NCBI RefSeq assembly: GCF_007990715.1
Contig: NZ_BJWY01000086.1
Location: 1-33,571, forward strand
Length of the DNA: 33,571 bases
Reading direction: 5' to 3'
Source of the DNA: Nocardia seriolae NBRC 15557
Lineage (GTDB): Bacteria; Actinomycetota; Actinomycetes; Mycobacteriales; Mycobacteriaceae
The notes under the pieces are model-generated. The model did not search any database, was not told the origin of the DNA, and saw nothing but the letters and a program-made list of their open reading frames with translations. Below, piece after piece: positions 8,095-15,434 of the stretch. Each line of letters starts with the position of its first letter. Position 1 is the stretch's first letter. A program made the position numbers and the translations under genes.

Positions 8095-9560
8095 TGACCT
8101 CGACCGTCGTAGCCGCCATGCTCGCGCCCGTCGCCGCCGCCATCGCGGGTGCGCTCGGCGGATGGCGCAGGGCCACCGCACTTCTCACCGTTGCCGCCGC
8201 ACTCGTCGTCCTGGGCTGCGCGGTCGCCCTGGGCGTCCGGCTGCACGGGCGCGAACTCGTACTCGTGGACGGGCTGCTGCGGGTGGACGCGCTGTCGGTG
8301 ACCATGCTGACCGTCATCGGCGTCGTCGGCACCCTGGCCACCTGGGCCGGAATCGGTTACATCGACGCCGAACTGGCCCACGGCCATACCGACGCCCGCG
8401 GCGCCCGCGCCTATGCCGGGCTGGTGCCCACCTTCCTGGCCGCCATGGTGGTCGCGGTGTGCGCCAACAATATCGGCGTCATCTGGACCGCCGTGGAGGC
8501 CACCACCGTCGCCACCGCCTTCCTGGTCGGGCACCGTCGCACCAAGGCCGCGCTCGAGGCGACCTGGAAATACGTGGTGATCTGCTCGGTCGGCATCGTG
8601 GTCGCCTTCCTCGGCACGGTGCTGCTGCACTTCGCCGCGCGGCACGCGGGCGCGCCCACCGAGCACTCCCTCGATCTGGACGTCCTGCTCAGGTACGCAC
8701 CGGGTCTCGATCCGGGCGTGACCCGCCTGGCCGCCGGACTGCTGCTCATCGGCTACTGCGCCAAGGTCGGGCTCGCGCCCTTCCACACCTGGCTCGCCGA
8801 CGCCCACAGCCAGGCCCCCGCACCGGTCTCGGCGCTGATGAGCGGGGTGCTGCTCGCGGTGGCGTTCTCGGTGGTGTTGCGGGTCAAGGCCGTTGCCGAC
8901 CCAGCCATCGGAACCGGTTACCTGCGTGCGGGATTGCTCACCCTGGGCCTGCTGACCCTGGCCATCGCCGCGCTGCTGCTCACCGTCACCCGCGACGTCA
9001 AACGCATGCTCGCCTATTCCTCGATGGAGAACATGGGCCTGGTGGCCGTGGCCGCCGCGGCGGGCACCCGCCTGGCCATCGCGGCCCTGCTGCTGCACGT
9101 GCTGGCCCACGGCGTCGGCAAGACCGTGCTGTTCCTGTCCACCGGCCCGCTGCAGGCCGCCCACGACTCCACCGCCATCGCCTCCATCACCGCGGTAGCG
9201 GCCCGATCCCGGGTGCTGGGAACGGCTTTCGCGCTCGGCATGGTGGCGCTGCTGGGCCTGCCGCCCTTCGCCCTGTTCGCCAGCGAACTGGCCATCGCCC
9301 GCTCACTGGCCGACGCCCGGCTGGCCTGGGCGCTGGGCGCGGCCCTGCTGCTGATCGCCATCGCCTTCGCCGCCCTGGTCCGCAACAGCAGCCGAATCCT
9401 GCTGGGCCCGATACCGTCCGGCGCGCCCGCCATCGCCGTGCCGGTCACCCTCACCGCCGCGCTCGCCGTCGGCGTCGTCGCCGCCCTGGCGCTCGGGGTG
9501 ACCGCCGGGCCGCTCACCGACCTGTTCACCACCGCCGCACAGCAGGTGGCGGCCCGATGA
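8094..9560 (+). CDS. hycQ: HyfF/NuoM-like antiporter subunit (HycQ, Rv0086-like)
   Basis: A 488-residue polytopic protein, the second Mrp/NuoL-M-like ion-translocating subunit. The core motifs are VEATTVATAFLVGHRRTKAA with the conserved Glu, GYCAKVGLAPFHTWLADAHS followed by QAPAPVSALMSGVLL, and DVKRMLAYSSMENMGLVAV. ATG 8094 overlaps the previous stop by one base (TGATG); GTG 8091 directly before it is an alternative start. It overlaps the next gene by 4 nt. It shares about the same channel residues as the subunit at 4497, so both modules look intact for ion pumping. Confidence 0.87.
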   Translation: MTSTVVAAMLAPVAAAIAGALGGWRRATALLTVAAALVVLGCAVALGVRLHGRELVLVDGLLRVDALSVTMLTVIGVVGTLATWAGIGYIDAELAHGHTDARGARAYAGLVPTFLAAMVVAVCANNIGVIWTAVEATTVATAFLVGHRRTKAALEATWKYVVICSVGIVVAFLGTVLLHFAARHAGAPTEHSLDLDVLLRYAPGLDPGVTRLAAGLLLIGYCAKVGLAPFHTWLADAHSQAPAPVSALMSGVLLAVAFSVVLRVKAVADPAIGTGYLRAGLLTLGLLTLAIAALLLTVTRDVKRMLAYSSMENMGLVAVAAAAGTRLAIAALLLHVLAHGVGKTVLFLSTGPLQAAHDSTAIASITAVAARSRVLGTAFALGMVALLGLPPFALFASELAIARSLADARLAWALGAALLLIAIAFAALVRNSSRILLGPIPSGAPAIAVPVTLTAALAVGVVAALALGVTAGPLTDLFTTAAQQVAAR

Positions 9561-11035
9561 ACCGCACCCGCCGCCTGGTCTCGGTCGACGAACTCACCGA
9601 TGCCGCCGAGGAACTGCTCGGCGCGGGCTACCGGCTGGCCCTGGCCGCCGGGCACGACGACGGGCGACCGCCGCTGCGCGTGGTGTACCTGTTCCTGGCC
9701 GGGCGGCCCGACCGCCGCGTCGAACTGGAATGCCTGCTGCCCGTGCACGATCCGGTACTGCCGTCGATGGCCTACATGTCCTTCCCGGCCGGACGGTTCG
9801 AACGCGAGATGCTCGACCTCTACGGCATCGGGCTGCGCGGCCACCCCCGGCCGCGGCGGCTGGTCCGCCACGCCCACGGGCCCGACGACTGGCACCCCAT
9901 GCGCGCCGACGCACCGCCCGCCCCACCCGAATTCGGCGGCTCGGGGGAGCTGCGCTTCCTCACCGTCGGCGGCGAGGGCGTCTACGAGATCCCCGTCGGC
10001 CCGGTGCACGCCGGGCTCATCGAACCCGGCCACTTCCGGTTCTCGGTGGTGGGGGAGACCGTGGTCCGGCTCAAGGCCCGGCTCTGGTATGTCCACCGCG
10101 GCCTGGAACGCCTCTTCCACGGCCGATCCGCCACCGGCGCAACCGAACTCGCCGAACGGGTGAGCGGCGACAGCTCCGCCGCGCACGCGCTGGCGCACTG
10201 CCTGGCCGTCGAGGAAGCCTGCGGCATCGCTGTTTCCGAGCCCGCCCAGCGCCTGCGCGCGCTGCTGGTCGAACTCGAACGCCTCTACAACCACGCCGCC
10301 GATGTCGGCGCGCTGGCCAATGACGTCGGCTTCGGCCTGGCCAACGCGCACGCCCTGCGCCTGCGCGAGGAACTGCTGCGGATCAATGCCGCCGTCAACG
10401 GAAACCGGCTGCTGCGCGGCGCGATCCGGCCCGGCGGCGTGACGCTGCGGGAACTGCCCGATCCGGCGCGATTGGCCACGATCACCGCCGCCCTCGCCGA
10501 GGTGACCGCCCTGACCCTGCACAACGGGGTGGTTTACGACCGGTTCGAGGGCACCGGCGTGCTCTCCGCCGATGACGCCCGCGCCCTGGGCTGCCTGGGT
10601 GGCCCGGCCCGCGCCAGCGGACTGATCACCGACGCCCGCCTCGACCACCCCGTGGTCGAGCTGCCCGTCGAGGAGATCCGCGGCACCGGCGGCGACGTGC
10701 TCGCCCGCTACACCCAGCGCCGCGACGAGTTCGCGGCCTCGGTCGCGCTGATCACCGACATCGTCGTGAACCACCGGGGCGCAACGGAATTCACGGCCGA
10801 ACCCGGCTCTGCGCCGCGGGTGGGCAGCGGTGTGGGCATTGTCGAGGGCTGGCGCGGCACCATCGTGCACCGGGTGGAGGTCGACGACTCCGACCGGCTG
10901 ACCCGCGCCAAGATCGTGGATCCGTCCTGGTTCAACTGGCCCGCCCTGCCCGTGGCCATGAGCGAGACGATCGTGCCGGACTTCCCCTTGGTCAACAAGA
11001 GCTTCAATCTGTCCTACGCGGGCAATGATCTATGA
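9557..11035 (+). CDS. hycE: HycE/HyfG-like large subunit (NuoC-NuoD fusion) lacking Ni-Fe ligands
   Basis: A 492-residue fusion. Residues about 1-110 are NuoC-like (FEREMLDLYGIGLRGHPRPRR), and residues about 138-492 are NuoD/hydrogenase large-subunit-like (IPVGPVHAGLIEPGHFRF, ARLWYVHRGLERLFHG, ERLYNHAADVGALANDVGF). In active NiFe hydrogenases this second part holds two CxxC pairs. Here the first is SGDS (Ser203, Ser206) and the second DPSWFN (Ser457, Asn460), so none of the four Ni-Fe cysteines remains. The C-terminus ends NKSFNLSYAGNDL without the tail cleaved during Ni-Fe maturation. The protein therefore cannot bind a standard Ni-Fe site and belongs with energy-converting-hydrogenase-related complexes. 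M. tuberculosis HycE (Rv0087) is the likely orthologue. Reaction unknown. Confidence 0.87.
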   Translation: MNRTRRLVSVDELTDAAEELLGAGYRLALAAGHDDGRPPLRVVYLFLAGRPDRRVELECLLPVHDPVLPSMAYMSFPAGRFEREMLDLYGIGLRGHPRPRRLVRHAHGPDDWHPMRADAPPAPPEFGGSGELRFLTVGGEGVYEIPVGPVHAGLIEPGHFRFSVVGETVVRLKARLWYVHRGLERLFHGRSATGATELAERVSGDSSAAHALAHCLAVEEACGIAVSEPAQRLRALLVELERLYNHAADVGALANDVGFGLANAHALRLREELLRINAAVNGNRLLRGAIRPGGVTLRELPDPARLATITAALAEVTALTLHNGVVYDRFEGTGVLSADDARALGCLGGPARASGLITDARLDHPVVELPVEEIRGTGGDVLARYTQRRDEFAASVALITDIVVNHRGATEFTAEPGSAPRVGSGVGIVEGWRGTIVHRVEVDDSDRLTRAKIVDPSWFNWPALPVAMSETIVPDFPLVNKSFNLSYAGNDL

Positions 11036-11058
11036 CCCGGTGGGGTGGGCACTGTCCT

Positions 11059-11069
11059 GTTTGCTAAAC
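11059..11069. promoter_or_regulatory. GTTT-GCT-AAAC inverted repeat upstream of arsR
   Basis: A perfect 4-bp inverted repeat with a 3-bp centre, 66 nt before the arsR start. It shares the longer string TGTTT-(G/T)-CTAAACTC with the site before pckG. Probably the ArsR autoregulatory operator; TAAACT (11065-11070) could also serve as a -10 element. Confidence 0.45.
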
Positions 11070-11134
11070 TCTGCAATCACCCGGGTCGGTCGCTCACCGC
11101 GCGATCCGCCGCCGATGGAAGGAGTGGCCCGCAG

Positions 11135-11464
11135 GTGCCAGGATTGCAACGGCCGCTCTATCAAATGAAGGCGGATTTCTTCAAGACGCTCGGACACCCC
11201 GTGCGGATCCGCGTGCTCGAACTGCTCAGCCAGCGCGATCACGCCGTCTCGGAAATGCTGGTGGAAATCGGGGTCGAGGCCGCGAATCTGTCCCAGCAGC
11301 TGTCCATTCTGCGCCGTGCCGGGCTGGTCACCGCCCGCCGCGAAGGGCTCTCGGTCACCTATGAGCTGACCTCCCCGCAGGTCGCCGAACTGCTCGTGGT
11401 GGCCCGCGCCATCCTCAACGGCGTCGTTACCGGCCAGGCCGAGGCGCTCGAACAACCGGCGTAG
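11135..11464 (+). CDS. ArsR family winged-helix regulator (Rv0081-like)
   Basis: A 109-residue ArsR/SmtB-type protein. The sequence RPLYQMKADFFKTLGHPVRI, then RVLELLSQRDHAVSEML and EAANLSQQLSILRRAGLVTARREG, gives the dimerisation helix and winged helix-turn-helix. It contains no cysteine, so the classic metalloid-sensing cysteines are absent and it may respond to something else or to no metal. GTG 11135 was chosen because GGAAGGAG (11117-11124) precedes it and because the RPLYQ(M/L)KAEFF-type beginning matches M. tuberculosis Rv0081, the hypoxia-linked regulator at the head of the equivalent hyc locus. Here it lies just downstream of hycE in its own short gap, with a possible operator at 11059. 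Confidence 0.86.
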   Translation: MPGLQRPLYQMKADFFKTLGHPVRIRVLELLSQRDHAVSEMLVEIGVEAANLSQQLSILRRAGLVTARREGLSVTYELTSPQVAELLVVARAILNGVVTGQAEALEQPA

Positions 11465-11470
11465 CCGCGG

Positions 11471-11501
11471 CCCCCCGCTCCATTCGAATTGAGCAGGGGG
11501 G
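11471..11501 (+). terminator. Hairpin after arsR
   Basis: CCCCCCGCTC (11471-11480) pairs with GAGC-A-GGGGGG (11491-11501), with one bulged A and an inner ATTCGAAT palindrome in the loop. No U tract follows, so it may be a weak terminator or an RNA stabiliser. It lies directly after the arsR stop. Confidence 0.45.
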
Positions 11502-11524
11502 TCGCCCGACCTCGCTGCTTGCGT

Positions 11525-11535
11525 GTTTTCTAAAC
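11525..11535. promoter_or_regulatory. GTTT-TCT-AAAC inverted repeat upstream of pckG
   Basis: A 4-bp inverted repeat with a 3-bp centre, 36 nt before the pckG start and inside the presumed promoter. It shares TGTTT-(G/T)-CTAAACTC with the arsR upstream site. Suggests that the ArsR regulator also controls PEP carboxykinase (inference). Confidence 0.45.
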
Positions 11536-11570
11536 TCAAAACCTAGTTGTTTCGTGAAGAGAGGTTCGCC

Positions 11571-13400
11571 GTGCCCGAACGTATCGCCGCGGTTGCCACC
11601 GCGCCCGCCCCGACCGACCACGAGGCCGTGCTGGCCTGGGTCGCCGAGGTCGCGGAGCTGACCGCGCCCGAGCGCATCGTCTTCTGCGACGGGTCCCGCG
11701 ACGAGTGGGATCGGCTCACCGCCGAACTGGTGGCCAAGGGCACCTTCGTTCCGCTGCCGGCCAAGCCGAATTCGTTCTGGTGTGTTTCCGACCCCGACGA
11801 TGTGGCGCGCGTGGAGGACCGGACCTTCATCTGCTCGGAGAACGAGCGCGATGCCGGGCCGACCAACAACTGGGTCGATCCGGTCGATATGCGCACCGTC
11901 ATGACCGAGCACTACCGCGGCGCGATGGCCGGGCGCACCATGTACGTGATCGCCTACTGCATGGGCCCGCTGGACGCCGGCGAGCCGAAATTCGGTGTGC
12001 AGGTGACCGATTCGGAATACGTCGCGGTGTCGATGCAGATCATGACCCGTTCGGGTGCCCAGGTGTGGGAAAAGCTCACCGAAGGAACCGAATTCGTGAA
12101 GTGCCTGCACTCGGTGGGCGCGCCGCTGGTCGAGGGACAGGCCGACGTGCCGTGGCCGTGCGACAAGACCAAGTACATCTCGCATTTCCCCGAGCGCCGC
12201 GAGATCTGGAGCTACGGGTCCGGTTACGGCGGCAACGCGCTGCTGGGCAAGAAGTGCTTCGCGCTGCGCATCGCCTCGGTGCTGGGCCGTGACGAGGGCT
12301 GGCTGGCCGAGCACATGCTCATCCTGAAACTGACCTCCCCGCAGGGCAAGACGCACTACATCGCCGCCGCGTTCCCGTCCTCGTGCGGTAAGACCAACCT
12401 GGCCATGCTCGAGCCGACGCTGCCCGGCTGGAAGGCCGAGACCATCGGTGACGACATCGCCTGGATGCGGTTCGGGGCCGACGGGCGGCTCTACGCGGTC
12501 AACCCGGAGGCCGGATTCTTCGGCGTCGCACCGGGAACCGGGGTCAAGACCAATCCCAATGCCATCGCCACCGTCGACGCGGGCAATTCCATCTTCACCA
12601 ATACCGCCCGCACCGATGACGGCGACATCTGGTGGGAGGGCCTGACCGAGCAGCCCCCGGCCCATCTCATCGACTGGCACGGCCGCGATTGGACCCCGGA
12701 GTCGGGCACCCCGGCCGCGCACCCGAACTCGCGCTACTGCACCCCGATCGAGCAGTGCCCCTCGGTCGCCCCGGAATGGAACGACCCGCGCGGGGTGCCG
12801 ATCTCGGCGATCTTCTTCGGCGGCCGCCGCGCCACCACCATTCCGCTGGTCGCCGAGTCCTTCGACTGGGCGCACGGGGCGTTCACCGCCTCGGTGCTGT
12901 CCTCGGAGACCACCGCCGCCGCGGCGGGCCAGGTCGGCGTGGTGCGCCGCGACCCCATGGCCATGCTGCCGTTCCTGGGCTACCACGTGGGCGACTACTT
13001 CGCGCACTGGCTGGCGATGGGCGCGCGCGAGGGCGCGCAGCTGCCGAAGATCTTCCAGGTCAACTGGTTCCGGCGCAGCGCCGACGGCAAGTTCCTGTGG
13101 CCGGGCTTCGGCGACAATGTGCGCGTGCTCAAATGGGCCCTCGAACGCCTCGACGGCACCGCCGAGGCCGAGCGCACCCCGATCGGCTTCGTGCCCACCG
13201 CGGACGCCCTCGTGCTCGACGGGCTCGGCGCCGGCTATCGCGGCCTGATCGACGCGGCTCTGGCCGTCGATGTCGAGGAATGGGTGCGCGAGATCGAGTC
13301 GATCGACGAGTGGTACGCCACCATCGGCGGCAATCGCCTGCCCGAGGCGCTGCGCGCGCAGCTGGCCGCCCTGAAACTACGTCTGGCCGAGGCTCTCTGA
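11571..13400 (+). CDS. pckG: Phosphoenolpyruvate carboxykinase (GTP)
   Basis: A 609-residue cytosolic enzyme of the GTP-type PEPCK family (usual length about 600-620). It interconverts oxaloacetate plus GTP with PEP plus GDP and CO2. Motifs seen are FPSSCGKTNLAML (P-loop kinase motif with the reactive Cys272), GDDIAWMRFG (metal site), NPEAGFFGVAPGTGVKTNPN and WFRRSADGKFLWPGFGDNVR, all intact. Start GTG 11571 follows GAGAGG at a suitable distance; a TTG further upstream is less likely. The next gene, a SulP transporter, begins 2 nt after its stop, so the two are almost certainly co-transcribed. That pairing suggests bicarbonate supply for the CO2-fixing, anaplerotic direction, known for mycobacterial PEPCK under low oxygen (inference here). 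Confidence 0.97.
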   Translation: MPERIAAVATAPAPTDHEAVLAWVAEVAELTAPERIVFCDGSRDEWDRLTAELVAKGTFVPLPAKPNSFWCVSDPDDVARVEDRTFICSENERDAGPTNNWVDPVDMRTVMTEHYRGAMAGRTMYVIAYCMGPLDAGEPKFGVQVTDSEYVAVSMQIMTRSGAQVWEKLTEGTEFVKCLHSVGAPLVEGQADVPWPCDKTKYISHFPERREIWSYGSGYGGNALLGKKCFALRIASVLGRDEGWLAEHMLILKLTSPQGKTHYIAAAFPSSCGKTNLAMLEPTLPGWKAETIGDDIAWMRFGADGRLYAVNPEAGFFGVAPGTGVKTNPNAIATVDAGNSIFTNTARTDDGDIWWEGLTEQPPAHLIDWHGRDWTPESGTPAAHPNSRYCTPIEQCPSVAPEWNDPRGVPISAIFFGGRRATTIPLVAESFDWAHGAFTASVLSSETTAAAAGQVGVVRRDPMAMLPFLGYHVGDYFAHWLAMGAREGAQLPKIFQVNWFRRSADGKFLWPGFGDNVRVLKWALERLDGTAEAERTPIGFVPTADALVLDGLGAGYRGLIDAALAVDVEEWVREIESIDEWYATIGGNRLPEALRAQLAALKLRLAEAL

Positions 13401-13402
13401 TC

Positions 13403-15046
13403 GTGGCATCTCTACTACCGGTCCGGTCGGACTGGTTACCCGCCGTGCGCGCCCCGGGCGCGGATCTGCTGGCCGGACTGGTCGTGGCGCTGGTCGCGCT
13501 GCCGCTGGCACTGGGCTTCGGCATCAGTTCCGGGCTCGGCGCGGCGGCCGGGCTGGCCACCGCCGTGGTGGCGGGCGCGATCGCCGCGGTGTTCGGCGGC
13601 TCCCGCTTCCAGGTGAGCGGGCCGACCGGAGCCATGACGGTGGTATTGGTGCCGATCTTCCATCTGCACGGAGCGAGCGGGGTGCTGGCCGTGGGGCTGC
13701 TGGCCGGGCTCGTGCTGGTGGTGCTCGCGGTCGCCGGGGTCGGGCGCGCGGTGCGCTACATGCCCGCCCCGGTGATCGAGGGTTTCACCGCGGGTATCGC
13801 GGTGGTCATCGCCTTGCAGCAGTTCCCGTCCGCGCTGGGCATCGCGCACGCGCACGGCGAGAAGGTGTGGCAGTCGGCCTGGGATGCGGTGCGGCAGTTC
13901 GTGTCCGGGCCCAGCTGGGTATCGCTGGCCACGGCGCTGACCGTGGCGGCGATCCTGCTGATCGGCGGCCGGTACCTGCCGCGGCTGCCGTTCGCGCTGC
14001 TGGCCGTGGTGCTGGCGACGTTGGCCGCCAAGTTGTTCCACCTCGATCTGGCGCTCATCGGTTCCATCCCGTCCGGATTGCAGGCTCCCACGCTGGGATT
14101 CGTGCATCTGGATCAGCTGGGCTCGCTGCTGGCCCCCGCCCTGGCGGTCGCGGCGCTGGCCGCGCTGGAATCGCTGCTGTCGGCCACCGCCGCCGACGCC
14201 ATGGCCGTGGGTACCCGCCACAATCCCGACCGGGAGCTGCTCGGGCAGGGTCTGGCCAATATCGCCGCGCCCCTGTTCGGCGGCGTGCCCGCCACCGGGG
14301 CCATCGCGCGCACCGCGGTCAATGTGCGCTCCGGGGCACGCAGCCGGCTGGCCGCGCTGACCCACGCCGTGGTGCTGGCCGCCATCGTCTATCTGGCCTC
14401 GGGCCTGGTCGCCTCGATTCCATTGGCCGCCTTGGCCGGAGTGCTGCTGGCCACCACCGTGCGCATGGTCGAGACCGCGTCGCTGGCGGCCATCGCCCGC
14501 GCCTCCAAGGGCGACGCCGCGATCATGGCCGTCACCTTCGTGGTGACCGTGGCCATGGACCTGGTGACCGCGGTCGCGGTGGGCGTGGGCATCGCGGTGC
14601 TGCTGGCGCTGCGCTCGGTCGCCAGCTCGGCCCGGCTCCACCAGATTCCGCTCGATGACGCCGACCACCTGGCCGAGGAACACCAGTTGCTGCACGACCA
14701 CATCGTGGCCTACCGCCTCGACGGGCCGCTGTTCTTCGCCGCCGCGCACCGGTTCCTGCTGGAACTGACCGAGGTCGCCGATGTGCGGGTGGTCATCCTG
14801 CGCATGTCCCACCTCACCGCCCTCGACACCACCGGCGCGCTCACCCTCAAGGACGCCGTCGGCAAGCTCGAGCACCGCGGCATCACCGTGCTCATGTCGG
14901 GTCTGCGCGCGGACCACCGGCGGCGACTGGCGGCCATCGGGGCGCTGCCCGGCGCGGGCGCGGGCCACCTGTTCGAACACACCCCCGATGCCATAGCCGT
15001 TGCCCGCGAACTCGTTTCCAGCCCAGCCGAAAGCGCCCACCGATGA
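13403..15046 (+). CDS. SulP family anion (probable bicarbonate/sulfate) transporter with STAS domain
   Basis: A 547-residue SLC26A/SulP transporter. The membrane part (residues about 15-420) has GADLLAGLVVALVALPLALG, GGSRFQVSGPTGAMTVVLV, VIEGFTAGIAVVIALQQFP and the conserved central ELLGQGLANIAAPLFGGVPA. A C-terminal STAS domain (about 430-530) contains LDTTGALTLKDAV. It carries no carbonic anhydrase domain, unlike the two SulP genes further on. GTG 13403 lies 2 nt after the pckG stop, and the end overlaps the DUF5313 gene by 4 nt, giving a three-gene unit. Substrate cannot be read from sequence; operon partnership with PEPCK and nearby carbonic anhydrase fusions favours bicarbonate over sulfate (inference). 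Confidence 0.88.
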   Translation: MASLLPVRSDWLPAVRAPGADLLAGLVVALVALPLALGFGISSGLGAAAGLATAVVAGAIAAVFGGSRFQVSGPTGAMTVVLVPIFHLHGASGVLAVGLLAGLVLVVLAVAGVGRAVRYMPAPVIEGFTAGIAVVIALQQFPSALGIAHAHGEKVWQSAWDAVRQFVSGPSWVSLATALTVAAILLIGGRYLPRLPFALLAVVLATLAAKLFHLDLALIGSIPSGLQAPTLGFVHLDQLGSLLAPALAVAALAALESLLSATAADAMAVGTRHNPDRELLGQGLANIAAPLFGGVPATGAIARTAVNVRSGARSRLAALTHAVVLAAIVYLASGLVASIPLAALAGVLLATTVRMVETASLAAIARASKGDAAIMAVTFVVTVAMDLVTAVAVGVGIAVLLALRSVASSARLHQIPLDDADHLAEEHQLLHDHIVAYRLDGPLFFAAAHRFLLELTEVADVRVVILRMSHLTALDTTGALTLKDAVGKLEHRGITVLMSGLRADHRRRLAAIGALPGAGAGHLFEHTPDAIAVARELVSSPAESAHR

Positions 15047-15423
15047 GCGAACCGACCAGCCCGAATCTCCTGCAGCGTCTGCGCTACATCGCGGGCGGCA
15101 CGCTGCCGCCATCGATGTCGCAGTGGGTGATCGACGATCTGACCGGGCCCGGGGCCGCGCGGCGGTACATGCTGCGCATCCTCGTCCCGATCATTCCGCC
15201 GCTGTGCCTGTTCCTGCTCATCCCCGGCCCGCTGTGGATGGGCGCGGCCATGATGGCGCTGCTGTACCTGCCGCTGATCTACTTCACCGCCGCGCTCATG
15301 TACGTCTTCCGCCGCGCCCGGCTGGCCAAGCACGGGCTCGACCCGGCCCTGGCCGACCGGCGCGAGCGCGAGCGGGCGGCCGCCGCCCATGCGGCCTACG
15401 AAAAGGCGCACGGGCGCGGCTGA
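15043..15423 (+). CDS. DUF5313 family membrane protein
   Basis: A 126-residue protein with the start typical of the actinobacterial DUF5313 family (LQRLRYIAGGTLPPSMSQWV followed by DDLTGPGAARRY). Two adjacent hydrophobic segments (about residues 44-85) are followed by a basic, Ala/Glu-rich cytoplasmic tail. ATG 15043 overlaps the SulP stop by 4 nt, so it is translationally coupled. Function unknown; it could be an accessory subunit of the transporter. It converges with the binding-protein gene at 15435, with only 11 nt between stops. Confidence 0.78.
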   Translation: MSEPTSPNLLQRLRYIAGGTLPPSMSQWVIDDLTGPGAARRYMLRILVPIIPPLCLFLLIPGPLWMGAAMMALLYLPLIYFTAALMYVFRRARLAKHGLDPALADRRERERAAAAHAAYEKAHGRG

Positions 15424-15434
15424 TTCGGCTCGGA

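Noticed and set aside
4012..11035. Formate hydrogenlyase / active NiFe hydrogenase annotation
   Set aside because: All four Ni-Fe ligand cysteines of the large subunit are replaced, no C-terminal maturation peptide is visible, and no formate dehydrogenase or maturation genes are in the window.
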